64,000 nt of DNA. It comes from Mangifera indica (Eukaryota; Streptophyta; Magnoliopsida; Sapindales; Anacardiaceae). The stretch lies in assembly GCF_011075055.1 (NCBI RefSeq), contig NC_058137.1, forward strand, positions 15,237,463-15,301,462, in the 5' to 3' direction. Shown here piece after piece: positions 37,565 to 50,062 of this stretch. The number at the start of each line of letters is the position of its first letter. Within the stretch, counting starts at the first letter, position 1. Position numbers and translations under genes: made by a program. A model generated the notes under the pieces. It made no database searches. It had not been told where the DNA came from and was given only the letters and a program-made list of their open reading frames with translations.

Positions 37565-40369
37565 GGGTTAAAGGATTAATTCACAAAACTTTAAACCTAT
37601 GAATTCCTTTTTCCGATTGGATAATTTTTGTTGATATCAAATGTTTTTTTAATTTGTAATTAATTTTACTGAGTTTTTACCTCTCAACATTTGCTAGATA
37701 TTGTTGAATTAAATATGTAGGTTATTAAAAATTTTGGTTGAAGGTTGAATAGGTTTCATGTTGTTGCGTGAAATCACCTTTGATGTGTGTTGTTATGACT
37801 TTTAAAGGTTGCTACTAGTGTAAGTGTGGATTACATGCCATGTTACCTCATCCCACAATTGTAGCCTATACAAATTTAGAGATTTTCTACTAAAATGCTT
37901 CACGGTAACTCAACAAGAAAACATGCTATGAATGCTTATACACATAATCGCGCATAGGTGGCATCTAGTGTGGATGCCCGCTAGAATAGATAGCACCTTC
38001 TCCTGACACTGACCTTTTTATAGAGATGTTATCTAGACACTATTTATGCCTTGTGAGGAGTTCAACTACGCGTGGGCAACACCATGTTGTTCTGCAAGTC
38101 ATGCACTCTTCTAGAACTTTTATGAATTTCATAAGCATGTCATGCACGACGGCAACCTATTTGCATGCTCAACTAAGGTGAAAAAAATTCAATTTAGTCT
38201 TGTCTTGATGAATTGGGACTGAATTGAAATTTTCTTTGCCTTTAGGGTTCAATGCAATTATGTAAAATTTGAAAGACTAAAAGTAAATTAACGCTTATGT
38301 AAAAAATAATTAAAATTAATTGTTCTTAATTTTGATTATGATGTATGCATATTTGGTTGATATGCATTGTGTCCAGTATACAATTAGACAACCTATGTTG
38401 TGAATGCCTACTTTTATGGGTTTGTAATTTTATTAAAAAATAGGTACTATATGTCTTCCATTCTCTTTCATTCTCTTAATTTTTAATGTACTTCTTTCCT
38501 CACCTAACTCCCCTCAAATGTAACTCGATGTTTTTGTCCTACAAATGTAAAAATAGAATAAGATTTAATTTTTGTTTATTAGAAAAATTGTAACTAGAAA
38601 TTAAAGTCATGTATTTTTTAACATTGAAGACAAAAGCTTCTAAAGACCCGAAGAATAGGACTTAGGATGACCAGTCAACCTCTCATGACTCGAAGGGATC
38701 AACATTAGTTAAAACTATACACTGACATATTTAAATTTACATTGTAGTATGCATGTTAGGTTTTATTTTCCAAATAATCATCTCATAAACTAATTGATTA
38801 AATTGTCGAGACCGTAATAAATCCTTTAAACATATTAAGTCAAAAATAACCAATGCCTTTCAATACGATGCTTTGGGATAAGCCCCTACTCGTTGGAACC
38901 TTATTTGTCAGAGCAAAGGGTATATTTACACCTGGTGGAAGATCGAATGATCATTCGCGTTAGGTCGAACTTAGCTAGTACTTCTAGCTTGTTTACCAAA
39001 GTGAAGGTTAAAGTATATTAGAGGCAAAGGTAGGGACATGTAATTGTTGTTACATAGGTGATATTTAGTATTCATCCTACTTTAAATTAAAAGTCATAAT
39101 TGATATCACATGATCGATTCGTGCTAATTGTTGAATTAGAGATCATAGACTTTTGTAGTTGGTTTGATTGACCTACATGATTAATTCAAACTTCTTTGCC
39201 AAAGTGTAAGAGAGCATTAGTAGAATAAGATCTTGGTCCACTAGAAAGTCCATCAGGAGTTTTTGAGTCTAACAGAAAGGGTTATTGGCTTTAATAAAAT
39301 AATAGAAATATTTATTCAATAAATACCATATTGAATAAATAATTAAAGGACAAAGGACTATTTCCGACTCAAGTTTTAGCTCATTCTCAAAAGCACACTC
39401 GTAACAGTTCAAAAACCCAAACACCTGCCCATGGCCTAATTGCTATTAAATTTTTCTATTAAAGGAAGGGTAAAATTGTTATTTTATCATTAATATTAAA
39501 AAATATACAATTCATTATATTTTCCCCCTAAGTTTTAAAAACTAACCATTTCACTTATGCCTAAAGTTTTCAACTTTGAAAAGCAACATTTTCCCCTCCA
39601 AAACCTAAAGTTTAGGTTCAATAGCTCTTCGATGACCATCTTCAACCACTAGTGAGTCCTCTTTGAACCCAAAGTTGTTATTGTCCTTCCCAAGAGCAAC
39701 CCCTCATCTGGAATCATCTAAATCAGATAAATCTAAATTATTCGTCTAGCTAATAAAGGCATTATCCAAATGATGCTTTTATCATCCTAATAAAGCATCA
39801 TCTAGACAATGCCTTCGTTGTGTCATCCAAACAAAGCGTTGGTCTAAAATGCTTTGTCTAGATGAAATGACAAAGGTGTCATCTAGACAATGCTTCATTT
39901 GGATGACACGTTTATTGTCCAAATGATTCTAGATGAAGGGTTGCTTTTAGAAGGGACAGTAATAGCTTTAGGTTTAAAAAAGAGTTGTCAATGGCTAAAG
40001 ATGGTCGCTAGAAAGCCATTGAAAATAAACCTTAGGTTTTGTGAGGGAGAATGTTACTTTTCAAAGTTGAAAAACTTTAAGTAGAGGTGAAATTATTAGT
40101 TTTTAAAACCTATGAGGGAAATATAATAATTTTTTTTTTAATATTAATGGTAAAATGATGATTTTATTTTTGTCTTTGATAGAAAAATTTAACAACAGTT
40201 GGGTCATAGATACGTGTTTGAGTTTTTGAACTACTCTAGGTGTGCTTTTGAGATTGAGTTAAAACTTGGATGAGAAATAGTCCTTTGGCCATAATTTATT
40301 AAAATCAGGATTATTGAATATTTACTTTTTTACACATGTAGATCAGAAACCAATTATGTCAAATAACAT
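37565..40369 (+). other. Leader of copia B, enlarged by a palindromic element
   Basis: Non-coding. The parts outside 39,348-40,290 correspond in order to the leaders of elements 1 and A, with shared phrases around 38,880-39,000 and 39,180-39,300. Without the insertion the leader is about 1.86 kb. Confidence 0.7.
39348..40290. mobile_element. Long-inverted-repeat (foldback, MITE-like) element 1
   Basis: 943 bp. The left arm from GGACAAAGGACTATTTC is matched in reverse by the right arm ending GAAATAGTCCTTTGGCC. Homology of the arms continues for roughly 350-400 bp each, so the element can fold almost completely on itself. The centre (about 39,740-39,930) is made of short direct and inverted copies of CATCTAGACAATGC-like words. 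Flanking nonamers ATAATTAAA and ATAATTTAT match at 7 of 9 positions, compatible with a 9-bp target duplication of a Mutator-type element. It carries no transposase. It is absent from the leaders of the two related copia elements, so it inserted into copia B. Confidence 0.82.
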
Positions 40370-43300
40370 GAATTTATGATCGATATTGGAAAAGGAAAAC
40401 ATGTTTGAAGGTAGTAACTTAAATGACTAGCACTGAAGCTTTCTGGTCATACTACGTCAAGAGAAGAAATTGTACGTTCTTGAAGGAGTAATACCTTATG
40501 AGTCTCGTCCCAATGCCACCTAGGAGCAGAAGGATACTTATAAAAAGTATCTGGATGACTCCAATGATGTTTATTATTTAACGCTAGTTGTTATGACCTG
40601 AGTTATAGAAGCAGTATGAAGATATAAATACCCAATCCATACTTCTTTACCTTTGCGAGATGTTCGTAACTCGCACAAAGTATAAGATTTACCAAGCGTT
40701 AAAAGCACTCTATAGGTGCAAGATGTTTGAAAGAGAACTAGTGAGCCCTCATGTAATCAAGATTATTGGTTATATTGAGTGTTGGCATCACCAGAGATGA
40801 TCTTAGACATTGACTTGGCCATTCACCTTGCTTGCAATCCCTTCCTAACTCATATAGGATGTTCATTATAAACTACCTTATAAATGAAAGGAAAAATCTC
40901 TCTCTAAGCTCCTATGGTTGTTTAGGATTGTTAAATCAGAGGTGAAAAAGTTTATTTATGTGCTTCTGGTAGATGCTAAGGTAACGAATGACAAAGGTAA
41001 GGCAAAGACAAGTCCAAGCTTAAAGCCCAAAAGTAGGTTTCTACCACTATACAACCTACAAATGGCATTGGAAATGGTAAGATTGTTTGCTTCCATTGTG
41101 GCAAGGCCGGATATTAGAGGAAACATTGTTGGGCCTACGTTGAGAATAAAAATAAGAAGTTGGTCACTTTAGATTCAGGTATATTTGTTATTAAAATAAA
41201 CTTCTCAACATTTATGTCTTAGGTTATGGAAACCAGGTATGGTTCTCACATATGCTCTAATACGCAAGAACTAAGGTAGAGTAGATCACTCGCAAAAAGA
41301 GAAGTGGAGCCATGTATTGGAAATGAAGCAAGAATAATTGCATTAGCCATAAGAAATTATTTTATCAATTTTCCTTATAAGCTTGTTTTGGAACTGAAGG
41401 ATTGTTTTATGTTCCTAGCAATTCTAGGAATTAAATTTCTATGTCCATTTTGGACAAATTTGAATATTCTTTCTCGATTACTAGTGGCGTTATAACTATT
41501 AGCTTAAATGATATTCATTATAGAATTGCTAGTTTAATAAATGGTTTTCACGTTCTTGATTTGGATGATAAAATATTCAACATGGAAAATAAACGAACTA
41601 AATGTTCTCATGTAAATCATGTCTTTTAGGTAAGATGACCAAGTTGCTCAACACATAGGATCAAACTCCATTTCAAAACTTCACAAAGATGGGGTTTTAC
41701 AATCATTTGACCTAGAGTCTTATAATGAATGCAAATCATGCCTTTTAGGCAAGATGACCAAGTTGCTCTTTACTGGACATAGTGAAAGAGTAACTAAACT
41801 GTTAGTCATCATTCATAATGATTTATATGGACCCCTAATAGTGTAAGCTAGAAACGGGTATTCTTACATTGTCACATTTACTAATGATTTTAGTAAATAT
41901 GACTGTGTGTATCCAGTAAAACAAAAGTCTAAATGCTTTGAAAAATTCAAAGAATTTAAGAACGAAGTAGAAAAACTGACTAGAAATGGTATAAAGATTC
42001 TCCAAAGTGATTAAGAGGTGAATACTTGTCTATTGAGTTTAGAAACTACCTGAAAGAACATAGGATAGTATCATAACTCATTTTTCCTAGTATACTAATA
42101 GTGTATTTGAATAGAGGAGTAAGACTTTGATTGACATGGTTAGATCTATGATGAGTTTTACTTATCTACCTATGTCATTTTGGGGATATGCTCTAGAAAC
42201 AACCACATACACACTAAACTGTGTCCCATCCAAGTTTTTACACAAATCTCCTTATAAGTTATAGACTAGGCTAAAGCCTAATTTAGAATATCTGACGGTT
42301 TGTGGTAGTAAAGCTTATATCAAAAAATTGACTTCGAACAAGCTAAGTTTAAAATCTAAAAGATGTATCTTTGTAGGGTATCCTATGGAAACTAAGGGAT
42401 ACTACTTCTACCTCTTAGATGAATAAAAGGCCTTAATTGCTTGAACTAAGGTTTTTTGGAAAATAAGCTCATTTCTAAAAGAACAAATAGGATGAAGATT
42501 GAACTCGATGAAGTTTAGACACCACAAGGTACCAAAGATATAGGTAATATACATACTTGTAAGGCATGGTGAGTTCCCAAAGGCTTAAGACAAAAGAATG
42601 GCATAGACTATGACAAAACGTTTTCACAAATTGCGATGCTAAAGTTTATTTACATTATACTTGTGATAGCTACATACCATGAATTGAAATCTAGCAGATA
42701 GATGTTAAGACTGTTTTCTTAAATGAAAACCCAGTAAAGAATGTGTATATGGTACAACACGATGGTTTTGTTCTTAATTGACAAGTGAACAAGGTATACA
42801 AGTTGTAGAGATCCATTTATGGACCAAACAAGCTTTTAAGAGTTAGTAAATTCGTTTTGACAAAGCTGTGAGAAAATTCAGATTCATCAAAAACAAAGAT
42901 GAGCTATGTATATACAAAAAGGTTAGTGGGAGAAAAATAGTATTTATGATATTATATGTTGATGTCATATTAATTATTGGAAATGATATACCAAACTTGC
43001 AATCAATAAAGATTTGGTTATTCAAGTGTTTTTCCACGAAAGACTTAGGAAAAACAACCTAAATCTTTGGAATAAAGATCTACAGAGATAAATCATGTAG
43101 GTTGTTTGGGCTAAGTTAAAATATGTACATTGATAAAGTGTTGAAGAGATTTAACATAAAAGAATCTAAAAAATGATATCTTCTGATGAGTCATGGCATA
43201 TATCTCTCTAGTGAAATATGTCTTAAAACACAAGAAAAGAGAGATAAAATGAAACTTATCCCTTATGTTTCTATGATAGAATCAATCATGTACGTCATGT

Positions 43301-43845
43301 TATGTATGAGGATTAATGTCTTATACACTTTAAGCATTTGTAGTAGATATCAATCGAATCTATGAGAGCATCATTAGACAACTATCAAGAACATTCCAAA
43401 GTACCTCAAAGGGTTTAAAAGATATGTTTTTGGTTTATAGAAGAAAGTCTGAGCTCACTATACAAAGATACAATAATGTCAATTTCTAAACAGATTGTGA
43501 TGGCTTCAAATCTTAATCGGGATTTGTATTTTGCCTAAATGGTAGGGCAATTACTAGAAAAGCTTTAAGCAAAGCACTGTGACTAATTTTATGACCAAGT
43601 TCGAGTACATGGTTTGTTAGATACAACAAAAGTAGTATGGATTAAGAAGTTTGTCATTAAACTTGGCATGGTTCTATCTATAGAAAATCATATAAAACTC
43701 TATTATGATAACAACGGAGTGATAACATAAACAAAAGAGCCACATTGAGAATTTGGCTAACCCATTGATAAAGCCTTTGTCACAATCAAAGCATGATAGA
43801 CATGTAGCCTTATATGACATTAGATATATATCTGATTGGTTATAA
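40370..43845 (+). pseudogene. Degenerate gag-pol of copia B
   Basis: Gag about 40,370-41,170; its zinc knuckle at about 41,087-41,135 keeps CFHCGK and the final C but has a tyrosine and a stop in between. GAG-pre-integrase is about 41,300-41,780, containing a repeated phrase (AAGATGACCAAGTTGCTC at about 41,632 and 41,751). Integrase is about 41,800-42,510, reverse transcriptase about 42,580-43,400 (VDVILIIGND at about 42,958) and RNase H about 43,430-43,820. Relative to copia A, about 340 bp between integrase and RT are missing near 42,566. Stops occur in every domain. Confidence 0.82.
42868..43062 (+). pseudogene. Reverse-transcriptase fragment of copia B
   Basis: A 64-codon frame with the copia RT palm: F-I-K-N-K-D-E, the K-K-V-S-G segment, and YVDVILIIGND, in which the second aspartate of the catalytic YVDD is valine, then FSTKDLG. 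Loss of that aspartate alone would abolish polymerisation. The equivalent positions are about 11,085-11,250 in element 1 and 34,715-34,880 in copia A. Confidence 0.85.
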
Positions 43846-43859
43846 TGCAAGTAGGAGAT

Positions 43860-45767
43860 TGTTAAGGTAATGCCTTAAAGCTACCTATCACAATTAATAT
43901 TTGATGTAATCTTTGATAAATTAATTAACAAAATGGCATTTATATTATTTATATCTTATGTTAAATAGATAATTGTCCTAAGAATAGTTAAACCATGACG
44001 AGGGTATTAGTGTTTAACACCTAATCATGAGAACCCTATATGCACATTAGGTAGTTATTCTTAAAACATCTATAACTCTGATATTACCATGAACAAGGGC
44101 ACGAATAATAGTTATTATCATAGTGTTAAATGACCTTATCGAAAGATGATGATAGTTTTCATATGTCAAAGTTGTAGATGTGTCCACTAGATTGACTTAC
44201 CAAGAGAATTCCATATAGATAGTTATTCTAGTGTCTATGGAAAATATCCTCTTAGTGAATGGAGATATATGTGATCCTTAAACTTGAGGTCATCAGATCA
44301 TTTTAAACAAGGATTGGTACGATTTGACACTAACCCAATGTAGTCTGGTTAAAAAATTGCTAGAAAAATAGTGATTAGCCATATTGAGATCTGTAAGAAG
44401 ACTATGGTGGATTGATAAAGAATTCATCACTCCCGATTATGAGAGTTGATATCTCAGTTATGGTATACTAATGAATGTCAATGACTAATTAAATTTGTGG
44501 TCATAATGTCATTTACAAAAGTCAATTTATACAATTCAGGGAGCCTTAATGAGGACACTTAATTTATACCTCAACCTCAAAGAGATATTATATTATGAAA
44601 AGATTGAATTGTACGAGTAATCGTATACTAATAGTTTAAAAGAAGTCATATGCTAAACTTTACTAATTGGGTGACCATGATGTCTTTCTAGAGATCAATC
44701 TTGGTCTATGTCCAGATAGATGTCGAGTTAGATTCCGATATGAATCTAGTCACTACTGACTTAGTGGAAAGCCTATATGTCATAAACAACAGGAGTTAAT
44801 GAACTCTAGAAGTGTAAGGATTATCCAAGTTGGATTCATTCTAGATTCTATATAGAAAATCTAGAGACTTAGAAATGTCTATAAACCTGAAATATACTTC
44901 TTTGTACTTTGGGACTTTAGTGTAATAATCCAGATTCTAGATAGAAAATCTAGAGACTTAGAAATGTCTATAAACCTGAAATATATTTCTTTGTATTTTG
45001 GGACCTTAGTGTAATAATCCTAAGTTGCTGGAGTGCAAGAGAGAATTGACAAGATTGAGTTAGATTAACTCAAATCCATATCATCTAATCTAAAATTCAA
45101 ATTAGGATTACAATAGGATTTTATCCTATTTTCAGTCTTCTAATTTTGTGTTGAATGCCAAAAAGGGGGACTTAATGAGATATTAATAAGGGGATGTACA
45201 CGTTTTTATTATGTTGACCAAGTGTACAACTTTCATAAACTGTATATGCAAAAGTCGGGTAAGAAGCTTCCCACCCATGCCATGTCCGCTTGGTATATTC
45301 ATGTGTCGAGTGTGTACGGGTGAGCCATTTGGGACATATTTCCTAGGTGATAAACACATGTATGTGTGTGTGTGTGTTTTTTCTAGTTTTGAATACAACA
45401 TATATTATTTTATAACCTTAGTTGTAACTGAGAGATAATTTCCCTTCCCTCTCATCATAAAGTTGTCTTTTGGTTTTAAAAAGCCACAAGCACAGTCAAG
45501 CCTCCATTGTTACTACTTTGTATGGATACCAAGAAGCAAGCCTACACTTGGTTCTAAAAGTACAACTTCGTAATCTTTTACCATTATAAAAAGATGATAG
45601 AGCCTCTAGCATAGGTATATCAAATAAACACCCTATATATGTTTTGTATGTTTGTGAATTAATCATTCTACAGAGATGATCCAAAATAGGGTTTTGCGAA
45701 ATGTTTACTTTGTTAAATTAAATTTTTAATTTGTTACTCTATTATTGAAAACCGCAAAATCCTTACA
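43860..45767 (+). repeat. 3' LTR of copia B (family B)
   Basis: 1,908 bp from TGTTAAGG to ATCCTTACA, preceded by the purine tract AAGTAGGAGAT (about 43,849-43,859) and followed by TATAG. It contains an exact-length 89-bp tandem duplication (44,843-44,931 and 44,932-45,020) and a short (TG)n run near 45,364-45,378. Family B shares a skeleton with family A but is clearly diverged. Confidence 0.9.
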
Positions 45768-45772
45768 TATAG
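45768..45772 (+). repeat. Target-site duplication TATAG, right copy
   Basis: Follows the copia B 3' LTR directly. The gypsy reverse transcriptase resumes in the next bases with the D-L-M-N-R-V-F block. Confidence 0.93.
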
Positions 45773-48099
45773 ACCTCATGAATAGGGTGTTCCAAGATTC
45801 TTTATACAAGTTTATTATGGTGTTCATAGATCCTAGTGTACTCTAAGACTCGAAGAGAATGCACAATATCTGGTTTGTGTTGCAAAGGTTTAGAGAGAAA
45901 CGACTCTATGCTAAGTTTTCTAACTGTGAGTTCTGGTGAGATAAAATGGCTTTCCTTACACACGTTGTCTCAACAAATGGTATGTCATTGGACCAGAGTC
46001 AGATAGAGGTTGTATTAGAATGGTTGAGGACTGAAATAACTAAAGAGGTATAGAGTTTCCTTAGGTTGCCAAGGTATTACAAGCAGTTTATAAAAGGTTT
46101 TACTAAGTTAACCAGAACGTTTATAGAGTTGACTTATAGGAATGTTATTTTTAAATGGTCTGACGCCTACAAGGAAAGTTTCTAGGAATTAAAGAAGAGG
46201 TTGACATCAGTTCTTATATAACTATACTAGTAGAGGGGAAGAACATGACACTTACACAAATGCCTTACATAAAAGATTAACAACAATATTGATGCATAAA
46301 TGTTGAGTTATAACATATGTTTCCTTTCAGTCAAAATAATATAAGACCCAATACCTTACACATGACCTAAAGTTGGCAATAATCATTTTTGCATTAAAGA
46401 TAAGCAACATTATTTGTATGGGGTCAAGAGTAATATTTGCACGAATCACAAGAGCCTTAAGTATTTCTTTTCCTAGAAAGAGTTCAACATGAGGCAGAGG
46501 CAATGTTTAGAATTAATAAAGGATTATGATTATGGTATCAAGTACCAACCAGGTAAGGCCAATGTAGTTGCAAATTACCTAAGTGGAAAAGTAGCCTTGG
46601 CATAGATTATAGCTTACCTAAAGTTACAATAGGAATTGGTGAAAGAGCAGATTAAGGTTATATAGTGTAGTTAACTAGTTTACAAATTCAATTGAATCTA
46701 GATAAGTTCTATATGGTCCAAAGAGTAGAATGTGTTCAGATAAGGTTGAAAGTCACCAAAGGTACCAAGGTAGATTTCTATATAATAGAGGATATCTTAA
46801 GATTTAGAGGTCAAGTTTTTGTTTCTTGAGACTAGATTTTGAAAGACAAGATACTTACTGACATGTACAGTTCTTTTTACACTGTCCACCATGGGACTGT
46901 AAAGATATATTAAGATCTAAGGAAATCATTCTAGTGGTTAAGGAAGAAAGAGGTAGTAGAGTTTGTTTAAATGCCTTATGTGTCAACAAGTTAAGGCTGA
47001 ATATCAGAGACCGTCATCATTTTTGCAGCCTTTCAACACTACAAAATAGAAATGAAAACACATCTTAATAAATTTCGTGGTTGGGTTGTCATGGTTAAAA
47101 GTGGTTATAATGTATTGTGGGTTATAGTTAACCAATTCAAACAGTTGGCACAATTTGTAGTAATCAAGGACACTATCAATACATATCTACTAGGTTAAAT
47201 TTATGTTAGGGAAATAGTTTGATTGTATGGGGTACCTAAGATGATTGTATTAGATTGAGACACCAGGTTTGTCTTAGCATTTTAGTAGAATATGTAAAGG
47301 TACATGGATAAGAGGTCAACTTTTAGCAAAGCCTATCATCCCCAATCAGATGGACAAACTAGGAGAGAGTTGGATTGAGTTGTTACTTTTGATGAAGTTT
47401 GCTTATGATAATAGTTATCAAGCAACCATCAAGATGACTTTGTATGAGGCGCTTTATAAGAGAAAGTGCATATCACTATTGCATTAAGATAAGATAGGCA
47501 AGAGAGACGCCCTGACTCAGGCTTTAGGACCAAAGATAACCCAGAATATGATAGAGAATGCTAGGATGATCAGAGAAAGGATGATAAAAGCTCAAGACCG
47601 TCAGAATAGTTATACAGATCAAAGAAGATAAGATCTTAATTTTGAAGTGGGTGATAGGTACTTGTGAGAGCAGTGCCCTATAAGTATATGGTCAGATTCA
47701 ACAGAAAAATGAGAGTTAGTGTCAAAGTTTGTGGGACCATTCAAGGTATTAGCGCGTGTATGTAAGGTTGTTTATTAACTTACGTTACTAGCAAGCATCG
47801 ATCGTATTCATAACATATTTATGTGTTTTGTTACGTAAGTGTATAAGTGATTTGACCTATGTGCTAAGAGTTGAAGATGTTAAGCTTGAGGACAATTTAG
47901 CCTATGAAAAACACTTGGTGTAAATTCTAGATAGACAAATAAATAAGCTAAAAAACAAGTAGATTCCCATAGTCATAGTTTTGTAGAGGAATCATAGAGT
48001 TAAAAAGGCCACATGAAAGGTCAAGTAGGATCTGAGACAAAGGTTCCCACAACTGTTTAAGTGAATTTCAAAGATAAAATTCATTTAAGGTGGAAGAAA
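45773..48099 (+). pseudogene. Gypsy 2: second half of RT, RNase H, integrase and chromodomain-like tail
   Basis: RT resumes at 45,773. The catalytic YXDD equivalent reads V-F-I-D-P near 45,823, with the second aspartate lost. RT continues to about 46,200. RNase H about 46,230-46,610 includes YLYGVKSNI, NHKSLKYFF, FNMRQRQ and the IKYQPGKANVVA end. Integrase about 46,860-47,400 includes the HH-CC remnant, V-I-V-N-Q-F, and AYHPQSDGQT (about 47,331-47,360). The C-terminal GPFKV block is near 47,735 and a chromodomain-like tail is at about 47,925-48,063. A purine stretch (GGTGGAAGAAA) precedes the LTR. Multiple stops and frameshifts make it non-functional. Confidence 0.85.
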
Positions 48100-50057
48100 T
48101 ATAACACCCACAAGTAAACCCAAGAGTAATTTTCTCTTTTCCTCTATTTTGTTGTAGTTAAATTGAGTATTAATGATTTTCTAGTAGGGATGGTAGTACA
48201 CCACAAAGGTGATGTCTATTCAAGCCTTGGAATGGCTAAAAATTCATTTCATGTTGAGCATGTGAAAATAACTAAACAAAGAGGAACATACACCCATATA
48301 TGTAAGGGCACACGGTTATGTGTAATCAACGAATTTAAATTTCTAGATAAGAATCAGTTTTGCAATGATTTCAAAAATTTCCTTTAATGAATAACGTCAT
48401 ACACACCTATGTGTAGGAAAACACATGCTCGTATATCATGTTTAGCATGCAAAATAAAAATAGTCGTAAGGCCTAATGCATTTTATTTTTACGCAAACCC
48501 TTTTTCTAAAACCAAACAGCCACCAAGAAAGAAGAAAGAGGGACCGAAAAACTATGAAAAGAGGTTAGATTCATCATAATTGCCACAACCACATAAAGAA
48601 TTGCTTGATCATCAGAGAACAAGTATGGTTCCCTTTAGCTAAATAGTTTTTAGTTTTACTAAATATGTGGATTGTGTTCATGTGTTATGGTTCTTGGATA
48701 TGATTTGGAGTATGAGATGATGGTCTAATTGATTATGTGATTAAAATATGTAAAATCACCATGTAGTTTCTAAGATTATGCATAATAGATATATAAGTTG
48801 AGGAGTTGAGACTAAAGTATGTAAAATCTATGAATTTATGCTATGTACAAGTAACTTGATTAAAGAAAAGGCATTTAAGGTGTTTAAAGACACATTCTAA
48901 TTGTATGCAACTGTTTAGGTTCCTAGAGTTTAGTTGGAATTCATAGAAACCAATATAGTGTGATTTTCATATCATGACACACGGTCATGTATACAGGCAT
49001 ACATGCTCGTATGTCCCTTTGTAGAAGAAGAAGACATAGGCATCAACATGCTTGTTTTGAAGAGAAATCTTATATGACTATATGGTATAAGACGTATGTC
49101 TATGTGTGGTTTCCCTAAAAATAGAAACCCTTGTCAGAGTAAGAAGACGCACATGTGTGTGGTCTATGTGATAAACACAAGGAAAGGGAAAACAAGGTTA
49201 AAGGACGTTTGTGTATATATTAAGAAAGATAAAATACTATTTTACCCCTAGGCTATTTGCAGAGAGGGGAATAAAAAAGAAAGGTTTTAGCAAGGTAGAT
49301 TAAGATAGTCATAGTGATAGTGTCTAACTATATGAAAGATAACACAAACCTCGATCGAGTTAAATCTAAATAAAAAATATATAAGGTTAAGAAAAGTGGT
49401 GTATACCTATTTAGCCACTAGTTATATGCATAAATGGCGAGACATATGAAAGAAATAGGGCTATATGAGAAATAGATACCTATAAGTTGTATCATGCACT
49501 TGATGTCAAGGTGCATTAACCGCATAGTTTAGTTTAGTTGTGCATGGTAAATGATTATGGCATTTTAGTTAGTTCCTTACATGATTAATAGGATACATCA
49601 CATACGCACTGTGGTAAGGGTGTAATTCAGATAGTAGTTCCATAGCTAGGCATTTATGGTAATGGAAGGACTATGACCAGTTTCTCTGTGTGACAAGTGT
49701 ATCATAACTAGTTAGCCTGATTGTTCAGCCAGCATGTGTGCGAGGCACAATAGTTAATAGACATATAGAATATCAATTTCTTTCACTAAGGCATCAAATA
49801 TGCTAAGATCCGCTTAAGCCTTAGTAGTCTATGTGAGATAGTAATTATCCACTTAAAATTTTCTTATATGGAAATTATCTCCTCTGACTAACATGGCAAA
49901 CGATGCACGAGCATCCCTACCTCAAGCACGTCTGTTCATCAACACAAAATCACAAATTTAACTTATTTTCATTTCAACTCAATCACAAATATACTCTTAC
50001 ATAAAAATCAATGAAATATGACTAAATTTCCTTTAAGATATACCTGTAGGTGTTACA
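48100..50057 (+). repeat. 3' LTR of gypsy 2
   Basis: 1,958 bp from TATAACACCC (expected TGTAACACC) to GTAGGTGTTACA, giving inverted terminal TGTAACACC/GGTGTTACA. It directly follows the chromodomain-like tail and purine stretch. A 74-codon frame at 48,163-48,387 has no recognised motif and is treated as chance. No 5' partner was found in the window. Confidence 0.75.
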
Positions 50058-50062
50058 TACTG

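Larger units (their letters stand above)
26357..45767 (+). mobile_element. Ty1-copia element B with two or more nested insertions
   Basis: 5' LTR from 26,357 (TATTAGGG for TGTTAGGG) to 37,551 when its insertions are included, primer site at 37,553, leader, gag-pol (about 40,370-43,845), purine tract and 3' LTR (43,860-45,767). Copia A (29,643-37,519) and a family-C LTR (about 27,770-29,325) lie in the 5' LTR, and a palindromic DNA element (39,348-40,290) lies in the leader. Without these insertions the element would be about 9 kb. The flanking TATAG duplication marks a real transposition event. Integrase-before-RT order and long LTRs with an iMet primer site place it with elements 1 and A, as a diverged subfamily. 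Confidence 0.9.
25420..50057 (+). mobile_element. Ty3-gypsy chromovirus-type element (gypsy 2), split by a 19.4-kb nested insertion
   Basis: The left part (25,420-26,351) carries protease and the first half of reverse transcriptase. The right part (45,773-48,099) carries the second half of RT, RNase H, integrase and a C-terminal segment (about 47,925-48,063) resembling the chromodomain-bearing tail of Tekay-type chromoviruses (blocks equivalent to VLWRNH, EEATW and the FPQLF ending). A 3' LTR follows at 48,100-50,057. The RT frame is interrupted between the residues before and after the D-L-M block by the copia insertion at 26,357-45,767, with the duplicated pentamer TATAG. In-frame stops are frequent in both halves. 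No 5' LTR or gag was found. Confidence 0.82.

Noticed and set aside
35761..43859. A copia element with 5' LTR at 35,761 and the pol at 40,370-43,845
   Set aside because: The LTR at 35,761 is the 3' LTR of copia A. The bases between it and the primer site match the end of LTR B, and the downstream 3' LTR is family B.
45183..45438. Overlapping 72-75 codon frames on both strands around 45.2-45.4 kb
   Set aside because: They fall within LTR B and span a (TG)n run, and no equivalent frame is kept in the partner LTR.
48163..48387. A small gene of 74 codons in the gypsy LTR
   Set aside because: It has no recognised motif and lies inside a 1.96-kb LTR defined by its inverted ends.
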